This document shows, piece after piece, positions 35,701 to 47,868 of a stretch of DNA of 64,000 nucleotides (its first letter is position 1; each line of letters opens with the position of its first letter). The notes under the pieces were generated by a model, which was not told the DNA's origin, made no database searches, and saw only the letters and a list, made by a program, of their open reading frames with translations. Source of the DNA: Hymenopellis radicata (Eukaryota; Basidiomycota; Agaricomycetes; Agaricales; Physalacriaceae); contig JADNRX010000231.1 of assembly GCA_015501595.1 (NCBI GenBank), positions 24,277 to 88,276 of the forward strand, given 5' to 3'. A program made the translations under genes and the position numbers.

Positions 35701-36357
35701 GCAGCCGTACCCTTCACCTCCTGATTATAATTCTGAAATGACTGCTGCAGATTCATCCCGCCCTGCAGCTGCTGCGACGGCAGCTGTGGCGCACCCGCAG
35801 GATTATATGGCATAGACATGTTCACCGGCAAAAAAGTGCTCGACATCATCTGCAGCTTCGGGTCGATAAAGCCGGTCATCTGCGGTACGAGCGGGCGTGC
35901 GGCGCCGGGGAATCCAGTCTGCTGAGGAGCGATGGCCGACAGACCTGGCCCACCCAAGCCCGGCGAGGGACTCAGAAAACGACTCGGCTGCTGCTGCTGT
36001 GGCTGCAGAAACCCGCTCCCCTGCTGGTTCTGAAATTGCGGGGGCATAGGCGGGACTGGCGGTGGCGGGGCGGCTGCCTAAAGCCCGACCCGCCGCCCAT
36101 TCCAGGAAAACCGGTAGGCTGGGCCTGCATCATACCCATTCCCTGCCCAGGAAACCCGTTTGCTGCGGCTGCATACCCTGCATTGGGAAACCCGTCCGCT
36201 GAGGCATTATCCCGCCCATGAGCTGGGGATTGGCGGGCTGCTGGAACTGCGGCTGTCCCATATTTGGCTGTTGCTGGAACTGGCCTTGCGGGTTTTGCTG
36301 TGGCACGAAGCCGGTCTGCATCGGATACTGGAGGCCTGGTTGGCCCCATTGCGCCAT
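29705..36357 (-). CDS. Pan1/intersectin-like endocytic scaffold with RhoGEF module
   Basis: Couples clathrin-actin endocytosis to Rho GTPase activation; Cryptococcus Cin1 has the same plan. In order: Gln/Pro-rich N-terminus with QTGF repeats (from ATG 36357); one EH domain (35390-35700, KSYDQIFRAWDTSNTGFISG); coiled coil; Asp/Arg repeats (34480-34740); a second coiled, Pro-rich region; WH2 motif GALLSAIQGGARLRKA (about 33130-33190); two SH3 domains (32480-32720 and 32275-32430); acidic linker; RhoGEF/DH domain (30480-31200, ELIATEVAYVHDL); PH domain ending SATRRCRE. About a dozen short introns. Only one EH domain is visible where Pan1 usually has two. Single-base frame breaks lie near 36150-36080 (a 59-bp GTATGA...TTTAG intron could also explain these), 34470 and 31765, all in low-complexity DNA. 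Confidence 0.8.
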
Positions 36358-36559
36358 GGTGATAAGACGACTACGACGGCGGCGCGGTCGATGACGGTTC
36401 AGCAAGGAGTAATTGGTGACGAGTATCACGCTTGTGACTGTGAGCTGTGTGCCGGCTTTTGCCGAACGCTCTTGACTCTGCTCAGCCACTGCACAGCGCG
36501 CGTCAAGGCCTTCGAAGAGAATTTCAGTGGACATCTACTTGCGGCTTTAGACCCCTGGT
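36358..36559. promoter_or_regulatory. Likely upstream region of the Pan1-like gene
   Basis: The 200 bp between the Pan1-like ATG and the inverted-repeat element must contain at least the proximal promoter. No clear TATA box is seen. The element therefore lies within the probable upstream region. Confidence 0.3.
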
Positions 36560-37422
36560 TACCGTAGGCGGATTGGTCGAGGTTGATTTTCGATTTTCGA
36601 TCTTTGATCTCAGTCTAGGGTTACACAATGGGTACATCGCGTGACCCTTGTACGCAAGCACGGTTTGCGGTCTACTGGCCAGGGCTCTGCGTTGTAAGTG
36701 AGATAGAGTGTGGCACACTTATATATAGTGTATATCTGTGTTTTTAATCACTATAATTCTATGCTGCTTCACGTACTAGGCCGCCAGAACAACACTTTCC
36801 AGTGTGCTGCCCGATTGAGATGCTGACTGTTCACATATGACATACACCTGTGAACCATAAAATGTTGTAGCATGGGGGCTCTGTACTCCAAGCGAGCTGA
36901 GGAGATAGAATTCAGCTGGGGTATATGTCTTCGGCTTCTGATAAGTACCAAATGCCAAGTGGTTGGCCGGATCTCTTCATCTGAAGGTGATGATTTGTGG
37001 TAGTACGGTGTTGCTCTCCTTGTGACACAACTACAGCCACCTCACTGTAAATAACACCAATTCAAACAAGTACTGCAATGGAAATGGGATGTCTTGCCCC
37101 AGAAGTACGCGAGAAACAGTAGTATTCGTGGGGGATAGGTGTGTCATGCAAGATGAGTCATTGCGAACTCGGGGTAGAGCCATACCTCCTCACGTTTCCT
37201 AGGTATCTCAGAAGCACTGCATATGTTTTAGTGTCCTCTGCAGGTAGATATAACATCTGTATACTGCCGCCACGCTTCGCGCCCCTTAGAGGACAGAGCC
37301 CCGCGCTGTAGACATGTGGCAGTGAATGGTCCGAGAGTCCTTGCCCAATGCGGAACCTACCCCTAGACCGAAATCAAAAGATCGAAAATCGAAAATCAAC
37401 CTCGACCAATCCGCCTACAGTA
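36560..37422. mobile_element. 863-bp terminal-inverted-repeat element (non-autonomous)
   Basis: Roughly 60-bp terminal inverted repeats: the left end starts TACCGTAGGCGGATTGGTCG, and the right end is its reverse complement with TACTG. Both continue through a TTGATTTTCGATTTTCGATC core with four or five mismatches in total. CCCTGGT flanks both ends (36553-36559 and 37423-37429), suggesting a 7-8 bp target duplication, which fits hAT. A TA duplication within the termini is an alternative reading. No transposase reading frame lies inside. Confidence 0.75.
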
Positions 37423-37429
37423 CCCTGGT

Positions 37430-39750
37430 CTTATCCAAGAACTTCTCTTGCCACTCCCGCTCTATCTTCAAGTCCTTCTACTTATCTTGCACTTGCTTGA
37501 ACTTGACTACATGTTCTCTTGGCATTTGATTAGTACTGCATAGGTTCACTCTGGTACGCGCAGTACCATGCACAGCCCTCTCGTCGTGGAGTTCTGTGCA
37601 GCCACGAATCGCAAATCCCTGAAATTCCCAGCAACAAGCAACGACACAGCCAAAGCAAACCGCAGTCGAGGTGGTTATACGGAAAACACGGTCACGTTCT
37701 TCACCCTCTTCGTGGAATTTTGGTCTTTCTCCATCTTCTCAGCATTCATCACATGATGGCGACAGGTATCGCTTGATACGCGTTCCTTCTGTGTCTCAAA
37801 TTCGACTGTCTCTGCCTTTTCCTCGGTGAGTCCCCTCGTTGCAAGCTTGCTTCTTCTTCGTTGCCTGTTATTCTGGAGTAACCCTTAACCCACCGTACTT
37901 TCCTGTCCGTTCACGGAGGTTCGCCAACTCGGCGAAATCATAGGAGCGAGTGTAATCGCCGATGAAACAGAAGACCTAACAATGCTAAGGCGACTCAACC
38001 AATGCAATAACAGATCGCCTACAGAACGAGTTGGTGTCACCGACCGTGGTAATTATAAGCACTCGTCGCCAGCCTCAACGGCAGGGACACGAGCTGGAGA
38101 TCGGGTTGTACGCAACAAGCGACATGCTGCAGCTCGACTTGCTTGAAGGAGTCTGTGAGGTAGGCTTATGTTCTTAAATGCATTTCTCGAAGTTTACGAA
38201 ACTTCTTGTGCAAGGAGCAGCAAGGTTTTGCCGCTGCCTTTTCCAGCCGTTTCCTCGGAACTTCACGCGAGTCGGAGGAGACGACCGATATCAGCCTCAG
38301 CCAACACTTTAGATTTCTATACTAACGTACTCCTTTAGACTACAGCTGAATGAACAAACGTGAAGATTTCGACATCCTGAATGTATGTTATCCCCAAATG
38401 TCCGGTATCCGAATCTAGGGAGAGAATTCATTATGCATATGTGACTGACATGCCCACCTAAACCGCCAGATGTCACAGTATATGCTATATGGCATCCTCC
38501 ATTCAAGTTCGTGATTCACGGCAGGCCATTGAACAAGGTCGCCTCCACGATATCCGAGGCCGCCAACCTGTATACTCGTATCTTCATGTTCAAGAGGCCC
38601 ACGGACATGAACCCCACCACCCCATCCGGCCTTCCGACTCCGACCTCGGAGCACTATATATGCCTGACTGACAACAGTGTGGCAAAAAACCGGAGTCGTA
38701 CCCTCCGGTACCACCGCACGATGGTCGGTTAAAACCCAGTGGTCTAGGGCATTATATCAGAAGAACACAGTAGGTATTTTACTCTGCTCGGCCCTCGTCA
38801 AGCAGTTCCAGTCCTTGCGCGAGCATCGGAACGTGAGATCCAACTTGTGAGATCTACATGGCGCGAACAATCACTCTGTGGCTGACACACTTCCACCCAG
38901 TATAGGCAGGTCATCAGAGAGTTCGATGTGATGAAACGGACGAAGGTCGTCGTTAGGCGGCCAGAGATAGGAAGTGTAAGCGCCTACACACCTAAGCGCC
39001 AGAGCCTGAGAGCATTCAATCCTTGACATTGACATGTTGCCGGCATAGATGTGGGTGTCGATATTCTAGCTTCGCCGAAGTGGGGTAAGGTACATGCAAG
39101 AAATCAACATATCTGCAATGTTCAACAAACACTCGAAATATATGATGCACATCTTCAACGACGACACACCCACCCCGTTCAAGATCATCGTGTTAGGGAC
39201 AGTACAGCCCTTTAAAATCATGACCGGTACCACCGTTCACGGAGGCGCTCATAAGGAATCATAGAGCACTGGTTGGAAAGGCCGTGCGAACTTATTACCT
39301 TAGGTTGACTGCCTCTTTCCTCCTGCCTCCACCGACATGGCCATTCCTCCCCAAAACACCGGGATCCTAGGCCACGGCGATGATGTCCGAACGGCCTCTG
39401 TCTATTTTCGAGTAGTTACTAGCCCAGCAAAACGCCTACACGGTCGGGCGCGCGTGTACAGATCTCATGGAACCCTCCGGAAAATCAATCTGCGACTCTC
39501 ACCTCAACCAAAACCAATGTGCTGCACAGCTATATTGTAATGTATATGGCATGCATAGCACCCGCCCGATGCTTGTCTGGGCACGCAGTCTATCGGAATG
39601 TTTTGACAAGCATGGAATTCGCTGTTGGGGACATAGCGGGTGTCGCGGCCGGACCTGCTACTTAATCAGCGGTCTCCAGCGCTTAAGCCCGTGTTCTGTT
39701 ATAAAGCTGTCACCATCTTCGCGACATGCTTTGAGAATACCTCCCTCGAC
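37430..39750. other. About 2.3 kb without a supported gene
   Basis: Frames such as plus 38511-38732 are short and unrecognised. No splice-consistent gene or repeat was identified. Confidence 0.4.
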
Positions 39751-39753
39751 CAA

Positions 39754-41258
39754 ATGGCAAGTTCCCTTCTTATGTCTGCAATACACCAACTGACCAACAA
39801 CAGGATTCGTATTGGGAAGATCGTCGACGGCACCTCCTCGCTGCCGAAGAGGAACGTTTACTCGAATCCCTGTCTGTCGTGCGTAGCAAAGTCAACACGC
39901 TCGCCCCCATCGGTACCCTTCCCCCCGAAATGCTCCAAGCCATATTCGACATGTGCATATCGTTCGTATACGACAACCCCAAGCCCCGGCATCGCCTCGC
40001 GTGGACCCAAGTTTGCCGTCTCTGGCGAACGATCGCGCTCGACACGCCCCGGTTGTGGCGGTACATCGATCTCTGCGATGCCAACTACGCCCGCGAGTTC
40101 CTCGCACGCTCCAGACGCGTTCCACTCTCCATCATCTGCATCTCCCCCTGCCGTCTCTTCACCGAGAGCCTCCACCCGCACACGAAACGTCTCAAGTCCA
40201 TCGACGTGTATCTATTCCCAAACGACATGATCACCTTTTTCCACTCTATCGGCCCAGATCTCTCGCATCTCACGCATCTGTCACTGCAGATTCCGCCCGT
40301 TTCAGTAAGCTGCACGCTAGACGTCTCTTTCCCATCCGTCCGCCATCTGTCATTGCGTGGCGTTGCTGTTGACTGGTCATCATGCCGTAACCTGACCTAT
40401 CTCGCTTTGGAGAGTCTACCAACAGATCTGTGTCCCACTTTATCGGAGCTTATGGGCGTCATACAGCGTTCTCCGCGCTTGAAGCATCTGCGTCTCAACG
40501 ACATACAGCCATTTGCTGAAGCTATATCCACTGAGCATGCCTGTATGCCCAACATAGAGGAAGTAACACTGACTGGGGACCCAGATGTCATCGGGTTGCT
40601 TTTTGCCAACTTCTCGTACATGCCTCCCACAGCGCGTCTCGTCATGAATGCGACCTACCCCGACCTCTTCCTCCTCTTCCCAGAGGTATGTCCGTACCGC
40701 GACGGCCTCGACATCCACACTCTGCGCATCACGCGCCACGCTCTGCACATGTCACGCACAGAAGAAGGGAGCTGGGCAGAAAACAGCATGGTCCGCGTGC
40801 ATGCGAAGCGCATGTCCGTTGTCCTCCTCACCTCGGCGCAAAAAAACGCATTCGAGCGGCTCCGCGCGCACCAATTTACCGCCCTCGAACTGGACACAAA
40901 TATTCTGTTCGATGTGTCCGCGCACTCGCTGCGGGATATGTTCCTAGGTCTGTGTGCAGTGGAAACCTTGAGGGTGTCGTTCAACGAGATTGGTGCACTA
41001 CTGCAGGTGCTTGGGCAGATGATCTGGCCTGGGCTAAGGCATATTGAGCTGGGCAAGCCAAAGGATGTGTGGTGGCGGTTTCAGGAGAGGTGGATTGGGC
41101 CTTTGACGGCGTGTCTAAAAGCGAGATTTGAGATGCGGATGGGGTTGGAGAGTGTCAAGTTTATAAGGTGTCAGCATGTGTCGTGGGCAGATGTGGGCGC
41201 GTTGGGGGAGTTTGTAGATTCTGTTGAGATTATACCAGTGGATGATTTGGAAAAGTAA
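39754..41258 (+). CDS. F-box protein, about 485 aa
   Basis: Predicted SCF ubiquitin-ligase substrate adaptor. After a helical leader (WEDRRRHLLAAEEERLLESL) the F-box-like motif reads IGTLPPEMLQAIFDMCISFV ... HRLAWTQVCRLWRTIALDTP. A leucine-rich C-terminal part follows (LSHLTHLSLQIPP, NLTYLALESLP, RLKHLRLNDI). The 459-aa open frame begins at a GTG, so the true start must be upstream. The best model is ATG 39754-39756, then a 47-bp GC-AG intron (GCAAGT ... CAACAACAG), then exon 2 from 39804 in frame (M-DSYWED). It stands alone between two long gaps. Confidence 0.8.
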
Positions 41259-41760
41259 TATTATGGATTAGCATACACATACGGTAGACCTGCTTGTATA
41301 TTCAGACTTTAAAATAATGCTTACTTGTTTATTGGGAAGAGAGGAAGGGGAGCAAACGGATAACTAGAATCAAAGGAAGGGGATTCGGCAGGTGCAAGCC
41401 AGATGGCTCTGGCTGCAATATGAGGGATAAAACAGAGTCTGCTGAGCACGGCGGGAGAGCTCTCGGACGATATCGACGACCACGACCAATGGGTCGCGGT
41501 GGTCGATCTCAGAGTCAAAGCAAAAGGGCGCGATCGCACCACGTGTCCGAAACTTGCCTTCCATCCTGCAGACATAATAATATCATATACATGGCACGCT
41601 CTAGCACGTACACACCGACCCTCGTCCTCCCTCATCGCGAGAAGCAACATCCGATGATCAGCTGAGCGCCGATTCGGAAGTCGGGTAAGGGTTACCCGGA
41701 CGTGGTCATTCTCACCACATTTAAGCAGACCCGAGACGGAGGTTGTCTCCTGCGCTCATC
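41259..41760. other. Intergenic between the F-box gene and the dehydrogenase
   Basis: A 109-codon minus-strand frame (41321-41650) has no recognisable features and is not called. Confidence 0.45.
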
Positions 41761-43189
41761 ATGTCTTCAGGTAGGCCTCATCAACAGTCAACCACCAACG
41801 CTAACGCCAACTAGATCTGACAATACCCTCTTTATACAATGTCAAGGGCAAGATAGGTCCGCCACATCACAAGTACCGTATGTCATGGGGAGGCTAACAT
41901 ATATTTCGCGTCGGAATAGTACTCGTAACGGGCGGAGGATCCGGAATCGGGAAAATGATCGCTGCAGGCTTCGCCCAAAACGGCGCGAAAGTGTACATTG
42001 CAGCGCGCAAAGAGGCTCAATTGAAAGAAGTGCGTTCTCTTCTCCGCCTCTCTTGTAATCCTAACGCGTCCCTACAGGCTGTCGCGGACCTACAAAAGCT
42101 CGCCACCGAACCAGTGTCCTACATCGTCGGCAATGTCGGGGTACCTCTCCCCATTCACTCTTCCTCATGCCACGTGACTAACGCGTTCCGCAGACCAAAG
42201 CAGGGTGCAACGCTATCATCTCCGAGTTCAAGAAGCGCGAATCCAAGCTCCACGTCCTCGTAAACAACTCTGGTATCACCTGGGGCGGACCGTACGACGA
42301 CTTTGAAGAAGACAAGGGTTGGGATAATGTGTTTAACGTCAATGTGAAGAGTATTTTTTATAGTGAGTGCTTCCCTTTTCTTCTCGAGTTTGGTTCTAAA
42401 ATCTGTATGTGGTGTCAGTGACTGCTGGGTATGTCTTGGTTCGTCGAGTGTGCACGGGGGGCTGATGGTGAAAAGATTGACGGAATTACTGTGCAAAGAC
42501 TCGAACAACATCGACCCGGGGCGCGTCATCAACATATCATCTACCGCGTCTGTGGAACCCCAGTCCGAGACTGCGCTGAGCAGTGCGGGGAATGGAACGT
42601 GGAGTTGTGAGTACCCCCAATTATGAATAGGGTGTTATGGCGCTGACAGCTACCCAACGACAGATCAACCTAGTAAAGCCGCAGGTAAGACTCTACACTT
42701 TAACGTGGCATAGCTCACTGTGATTTAAATGCAGTGAATCAACTCACGTCGACGCTCGCTGTGAAACTGGGACCGCGCCACGTCACGTATGTATCCTCCT
42801 CCCTTCCCTGCTTCTGTGCTGACGCGAGACGTGATGCTCAACAGAGTGAACGCGATTCTTCCAGGGTAACTCGTCAGTTATTATCAATCACTACGAGTGC
42901 TCAAAAGCTTCTATAGCTTGTTCCCCAGCAAAATGACCGCATTCGGGTTCCAACAAGTCGGGTCTGACAGTTTTGCGGCCAGCCAGCCTACAGGTACTGT
43001 TCTGTTACACTTCCAACGTACTCGTGTTTACTCATGTTCGTAGGGCGCTATGGGTCTCCCCAGGATATGGCTGGCCTCGCACTATTCTTGGCTTCGCCTG
43101 CGTCAGCTCATATAACTGGCGTACATATCCTTCTCGACGGAGGGCATCGTTTCACCTCGGCGCACATCGCTCCCCAGGTGAAGTTGTAG
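41761..43189 (+). CDS. Short-chain dehydrogenase/reductase
   Basis: NAD(P)(H)-dependent oxidoreductase of the classical SDR family. Motifs in order: cofactor loop VLVTGGGSGIGKM (TGxxxGIG), VLVNNSGITWGG (NNxG), FNVNVKSIFY (active-site Asn), INISSTASV (Ser), and catalytic YQPSK, followed by AVNQLTSTLAVKLGPRHVTV. The C-terminus reads DMAGLALFLAS ... HILLDGGHRF, typical of the family. At least seven short introns were placed; the YQPSK motif is split between exons and the start ATGTCTTCAG (41761-41770) is a 10-bp exon joined in frame. All key residues are present. Glucose/3-oxoacyl-reductase-like members share this plan; the substrate cannot be told. Confidence 0.9.
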
Positions 43190-43722
43190 ATATAAGTATC
43201 AACTTGAGTGTTCCAGTGATTGTACAATGTGGATAGAACGAAACATGTATTTTTCTAAAATGGAAGGAAGGATTACATGGCTCGCAATCTACGATGATCC
43301 ACCTCACTCGTGCATCTCTCCACAAGCGATCCTTAGCCGAGCTCACGCGTACGGTGTCGACCGGCAGAACTAAGGTGCCCTAGGAAGCTAACCATGAACA
43401 AGCCAAGAACTACGGGAAATGGCAGTTAATAATTAGGGTGTGGACCGGACTAGGAGCATTCATCGTCGGCGCGCATGTCGAGGCATATGCGGTCGAACGA
43501 GGCGAGCCCGAGTCCAGTTGACATGAATCCCGAACAGATGGCAGGGCTATTTCCGAGAAACTGTACAACCACAACGATGCAGTGTAGCCAGGATCATTAT
43601 TGAAGCAACACATGCACCTCGCCGGGATGAAGTAGACACCTATTGCTCGCTTCAATTTGAAAAGAAAGGTTTATAATTCAAGCGATAAAATCCGAGTGTG
43701 GCGCACTTGAACTGTGATCATC
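43190..43722. other. Intergenic between the dehydrogenase and the tRNA
   Basis: No gene seen. Confidence 0.5.
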
Positions 43723-43812
43723 GGCCGACTAGCTCAGCTGGTTAGAGCGTCGTGCTAATACTTCCAGAAGTTGTTAACGCGAAGGTCTTGGGTTCGATCC
43801 CCACGTTGGCCA
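43723..43812 (+). tRNA. tRNA-Ile(AAT) with 16-nt intron
   Basis: The acceptor stem GGCCGAC pairs with GTTGGCC (one G-T pair), with discriminator A. The D arm is GCTCAGCTGGTTAGAGC, the TψC arm is GGGTTCGATCCCC. The anticodon loop CTAATAA carries AAT, decoding isoleucine (ATT). A 16-nt intron (43761-43776) interrupts the loop after the base 3' of the anticodon, the canonical nuclear position. CCA is not encoded, as expected in eukaryotes. A TTTT run about 20 bp downstream may terminate Pol III. Confidence 0.93.
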
Positions 43813-44042
43813 CTGTTTCCGTCTCACACCACTTTTGCTTTGACAACCTCTGAGCTCTCTGAAGAATTGCGCCAAAACCTATTTTTTATTGCCACCTGAT
43901 TGTCAACAATTACATTGTAAGCTTAACTATAACATGTAGTAATCCCTACTCTCGAGTCTCCAAGCACTAGACAATGTCTTGACACATATGCAAATCTCCA
44001 TTCCCACGAGAAATCTGGCTACTCCTTTGCTATTCTGAATCT

Positions 44043-45757
44043 CTACATGTTTCCAAAATTGACTCTGACATGCTCCGCGTCATGCCTGGCGAATTTACTG
44101 TACACGCGAATCGAAATCTTCATCCCATCATTCATCAAAACCTGCAGCGCCTCTTCCGTCTCCGGGTCCAACTCTAACGGTGAATCGCTAGGTGCCGAAT
44201 CCTTGTCATCCAAGCGCTGCGCAAATATCCCAAGCCTAAACGTCCTCAGCATTTCCACGCCCGAACCGCTTCCCACATTCCATCGCGACTGCAGAGCTTT
44301 GACAAGCTCGTCCTGCTTTTCGAGATACGGGAAATACCGCCTCTCCAAATGCTTGGAGAGGTTGATGGAAAGATGGCGCAGTTTGGGGAGGAAGGGCGGG
44401 TTTGTGACCTGAAGCATGGAGACCAGAGTCATGATGGTCTTCATGCTCACGGCGTCGGGGGTAGTGTCGAAATGGGACATTTTGGCGCGGATTTCAAGCG
44501 TGGCGAGATTCTTGGTGAGTGAGAGAAGAGTGATCAGGTCATCCGACACCGGAATCTTCCTCAGACGTAGGGAGGTGATGGTCAATGCGCAATTCGATCG
44601 CAGTACCAGTTTATAAAACGAAGGAATGGTACTGTCCAGGAACCCCTCGTCATAGTCTCCAGGATAGTCGACCCCAAGGCGTGCTTCCTCTAACCGAGGC
44701 ACCATGAGGTGATTGATGACAGCGTTGGAAGCAGTATCAAGACTTTTGAGGGCGCGAAGGGGTACCACTGACAACGCGCCTCGAGGCCTGATGTCGCGCG
44801 GTGGAGTCGACCTGAAGTGTCTGCAGAGACGGACATTGACGAAAAGCTTTGGTATACGATATCAAATCACCCTTAAAGTTCTCGGTGATTATCAGTGTAG
44901 TGAGCTGTGCCCATGGGAGATCCATCTCGGTGAGTAAGGGGTCTCTGAGGACGACAGTTCGCAAAGACGGATACTGAGAGAAGCCGATCTTCTGGAAGTC
45001 GGGAAACGGGGAGGAAAAGTGTTTTCAACATCAATGTCTAGTCGGTGAAGAAGGGATAGCTCCCTTGCAAGATGTCGAGTGTGAAGTCGGTGGCAAAATA
45101 GGGAAGGGTTGCTCGTAAGCTGCGCCAACGAGATGAATGCGCACGGATGGGCGCAATCAAATCTCTGACATGAGGGTCATCGTAGTGGTTGTCACCGACG
45201 AGGACTCTAATGTTTATAGGATGTGTGCCTGAACGATGAAGGATCGCATCGAGGGTAGAAGTGGGAGGAAAAGTTGGTCGGAGAACTGCAACGATGGATG
45301 ACCAGAGAGGCGGGCAGGATAGCGCGATGGTCCGCCATTTCCTACAGACCTGAGGTATAACCCAATGCATATGAGCGCGATGAAAGAAGTGGAGCCATCC
45401 ATGGCGCGCACACGCATGCTGGAATATTTCCATGAGCAGCTCAGGTGGAAGACGGCGGATTGGGGACAGAAGCAGCTTAAAGCCATTTGCGTACTGAACT
45501 AGTCGATTCCTCTCCTGTATGAGAGCGTTAGCCGCGGACTGTAGCTCTACCAGTCGCGCGTCCACATTATCCGTATCGTCTTGAATTGCGCAAAGCACGG
45601 TGTTGTGAACGTAGTCAGCCTCGTCCTCTGACGGTGGCTCATTTGTCGTCCGAAGTCTATGCAGGTGATGGGTATGGAAATAAAGGGACTCGTATTCGTC
45701 AAGACGAGACCGGTAGGCAGCTGTGCGGCAATTTGGACACTCCATAGGGCCAACCAT
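44043..45757 (-). CDS. F-box protein with possible frameshifts
   Basis: N-terminus MECPNCRTAAYRSRLDEYES (a lone CxxC), then a helical segment, then the F-box-like motif LSPIRRLPPELLMEIFQHAC ... VIPQVCRKWRTIALSCPPLW, standard for Agaricomycete F-box families. An LRR-like C-terminal half follows (LVLRSNCALTITSLRLRKI; FLPKLRHLSINLSKHL), ending VNFGNM. Three single-base breaks are needed to read through: near 45035 (stop after YPFFTD), near 45010 (at TTTTCC) and near 44805 (at GCGCG). Clustered one-base losses with good protein similarity around them suggest sequence error or very recent inactivation. An upstream exon ending at an AACAG acceptor near 45770 is possible. Confidence 0.65.
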
Positions 45758-46204
45758 CGCTTTTTCGGCTGTTCAGTTTCGGGACAGAGTGCGCGATACA
45801 CGACTCACCGCAACGTCGTGGTGGGAAGAGCTCAAAAAAGCGCGGTCATGTCCACGTGACGTCATGTCACTCACCTTTTCGAAACGACAGTCAGGACGCG
45901 AAGGACAGCGAGGAACTCTTGGCCGCGAGGTGCGAGAAGAATATGATTTTACGATTTTGATGGTGGTGGATGGGAACAAATGGAATGTATTCTACACGCT
46001 TTGCCGCGAATTGTTATAGGATTACAATTTGAATGTGCGATGCGAAGGTATGACAGTACAGGTGGGTGCGATGCGAAGATGCTACAGTATAGTAAGTAAT
46101 GCTATAAGTCCGTTCCAATAATGCTAATACTAGAGTCCAAATCCGTGTTTCTCCCCTACAGTGACATGGCATTCTCCCCACTCTCCTTCGTCGTAACAGC
46201 GAGC

Positions 46205-47868
46205 TTACCCATCCCATCGACAATGTCCCGAGCCCAACCCCACCCGAACTCGCGTTCCACGCCGTCCCCGAGACCCCAGACCAGACCCCTTGCCGCCCCA
46301 TTTCGCGGGCCCAGCATGACATTTATCCGCCTGATCCAAAATCGTCGTATACAGCGTCTTGTTGAACCCAACACATTGCAACCCTAAACACGCTATTTTG
46401 AGGGCGCCAGCAGCATACAGCTGCGACGTCTCGTAAATGTTCTGTGGCGAAATGTTCTTGCGCCCGGAGAGCGTTTCCTTGATAAGGCACTGGACTGTCT
46501 AGAGAGTTATGGGTAAGGCAAGCGCATAAGCTAAGAAGAGAACAGCATACTTCGTTTGATAGAGCTTCCCATTCTTTGACAGTAGGTCGTCCATTCTGAA
46601 AGCCTTGTATACGCCGGCGTAGTACCACGCTCCGTCTCTATTGTAGAAGCACTCTGAAATTATGGTGAGCAACAATCGCCGACACTGGACGCGCTTATTA
46701 CCAGTGGGTTTGTTGATTCGGGCCATGATATCGACTGCGGTCCAACGATGCGCTGTTGCGACACGAGGATTGGTGTTACATTTGAATACGGGCGCGAGTG
46801 CATATCCGTGCTCCTCGCGTTCGGGACACCAGGACGTGGTTAATTGTTGAAGGATTCTATAATTTGATAGCCTGAAAGCCGTTGGTATGAATGTCCGCCT
46901 CAGTGAAGAGCAACGTACGAAGGCTGAAAGAATAGTTAGATCGTGCACCAATAGAGGTAGGAGAGTCGTTCTCACTGTACAAACATTTCCAAGAAATTCG
47001 TGCAAAGTCAAAGATGAAGGTAAGACGATGGGCTTGAGCGTATCATCGGGTGCTTCCAGAGGGACGGGAATGGTAGCGAGAAACTTGTTTCGTTGATCGA
47101 TGATATCTTCTGCATCCAAAGCAGACTGCGTGTACTGAGAAACTGAACGTGTGATCTGGATCACGCTCAGTGTTTGCGTTTTCTGGATGCTGGTGCACGT
47201 ACCGCAAACTCCATATCACTGTTCTCCCTCTTCAGCGCGGGACGTATGCTGTGGTTCTCGGTCGTAACCGATGACACGGACGTTGTTGAAGGACACCGCG
47301 ATGGAACAGGTGGTGTTTCGCGAGGAAGACGCAGGGATAGCAGAGCTGGTACTTGTACATCGAAATTGTGTAAATTCTGGGGGACGTCATTTCATACTCC
47401 AATGGCCCGTATCTGCTTACCTTTAGTAGTGGCTCCTCGTATTTCGGCGGACGAAGTGTTTCCTTCTCCTTCAGCACGCGGATGTCCTCCTTCAACGCGC
47501 ATACGGTCGCCTCCAGAACGGTGATTTCGCTTTTCAGGCGGTCAATCTCTGCCTGCGCTGCGACTTGCTCCGGAGACGGTTCGTTGTTGTATGGATCATG
47601 CTGGAGGCGTTCAATGATGGTAATCTTCTGTCGAAGCGATATATATGCGTCCGAAAGGCGTTGGACGGCGGCATCGCGCGCAGCCATCGCGTCAACGACC
47701 TTGATGCGCTCCGTCGCGATCTCGATGGCCATCTCGACGACTCGGAATGGATCCTAGACAACGTTGAAGGGCGAATGACACGCATATATACTGCTTACCG
47801 CTGTCTTCATGTACTCCAGTTCCCGCCGCACCTGGGCGAGCTCAGCATGCACACTTTCCGGCTCCATT
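46205..47868 (-). CDS. Coiled-coil protein with DUF6697-like C-terminal domain
   Basis: Starts at ATG 47868 (MEPESVHAELAQVRRELEYM). The first 150 residues are long heptad-rich helices (IDRLKSEITVLEATVCALKE), a predicted coiled coil. A Ser/Thr/Pro-rich linker follows after an intron. Then comes a conserved-looking module: REEHGYALAPVFKCNTNPRV, YNRDGAWYYAGVYKAFRMDD, then NISPQNIYETSQLYAAGALK with IACLGLQCVGFNKTLY. From memory of the family this resembles the DUF6697 domain of Agaricomycete proteins (unknown function). About six introns. The last 60 codons are uncertain: one frame stops at 46205, another runs to 46156. Confidence 0.6.

Noticed and set aside
41321..41650. 109-codon minus-strand frame
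   Set aside because: No recognisable motif, low-complexity tail, and no splice-consistent extension.
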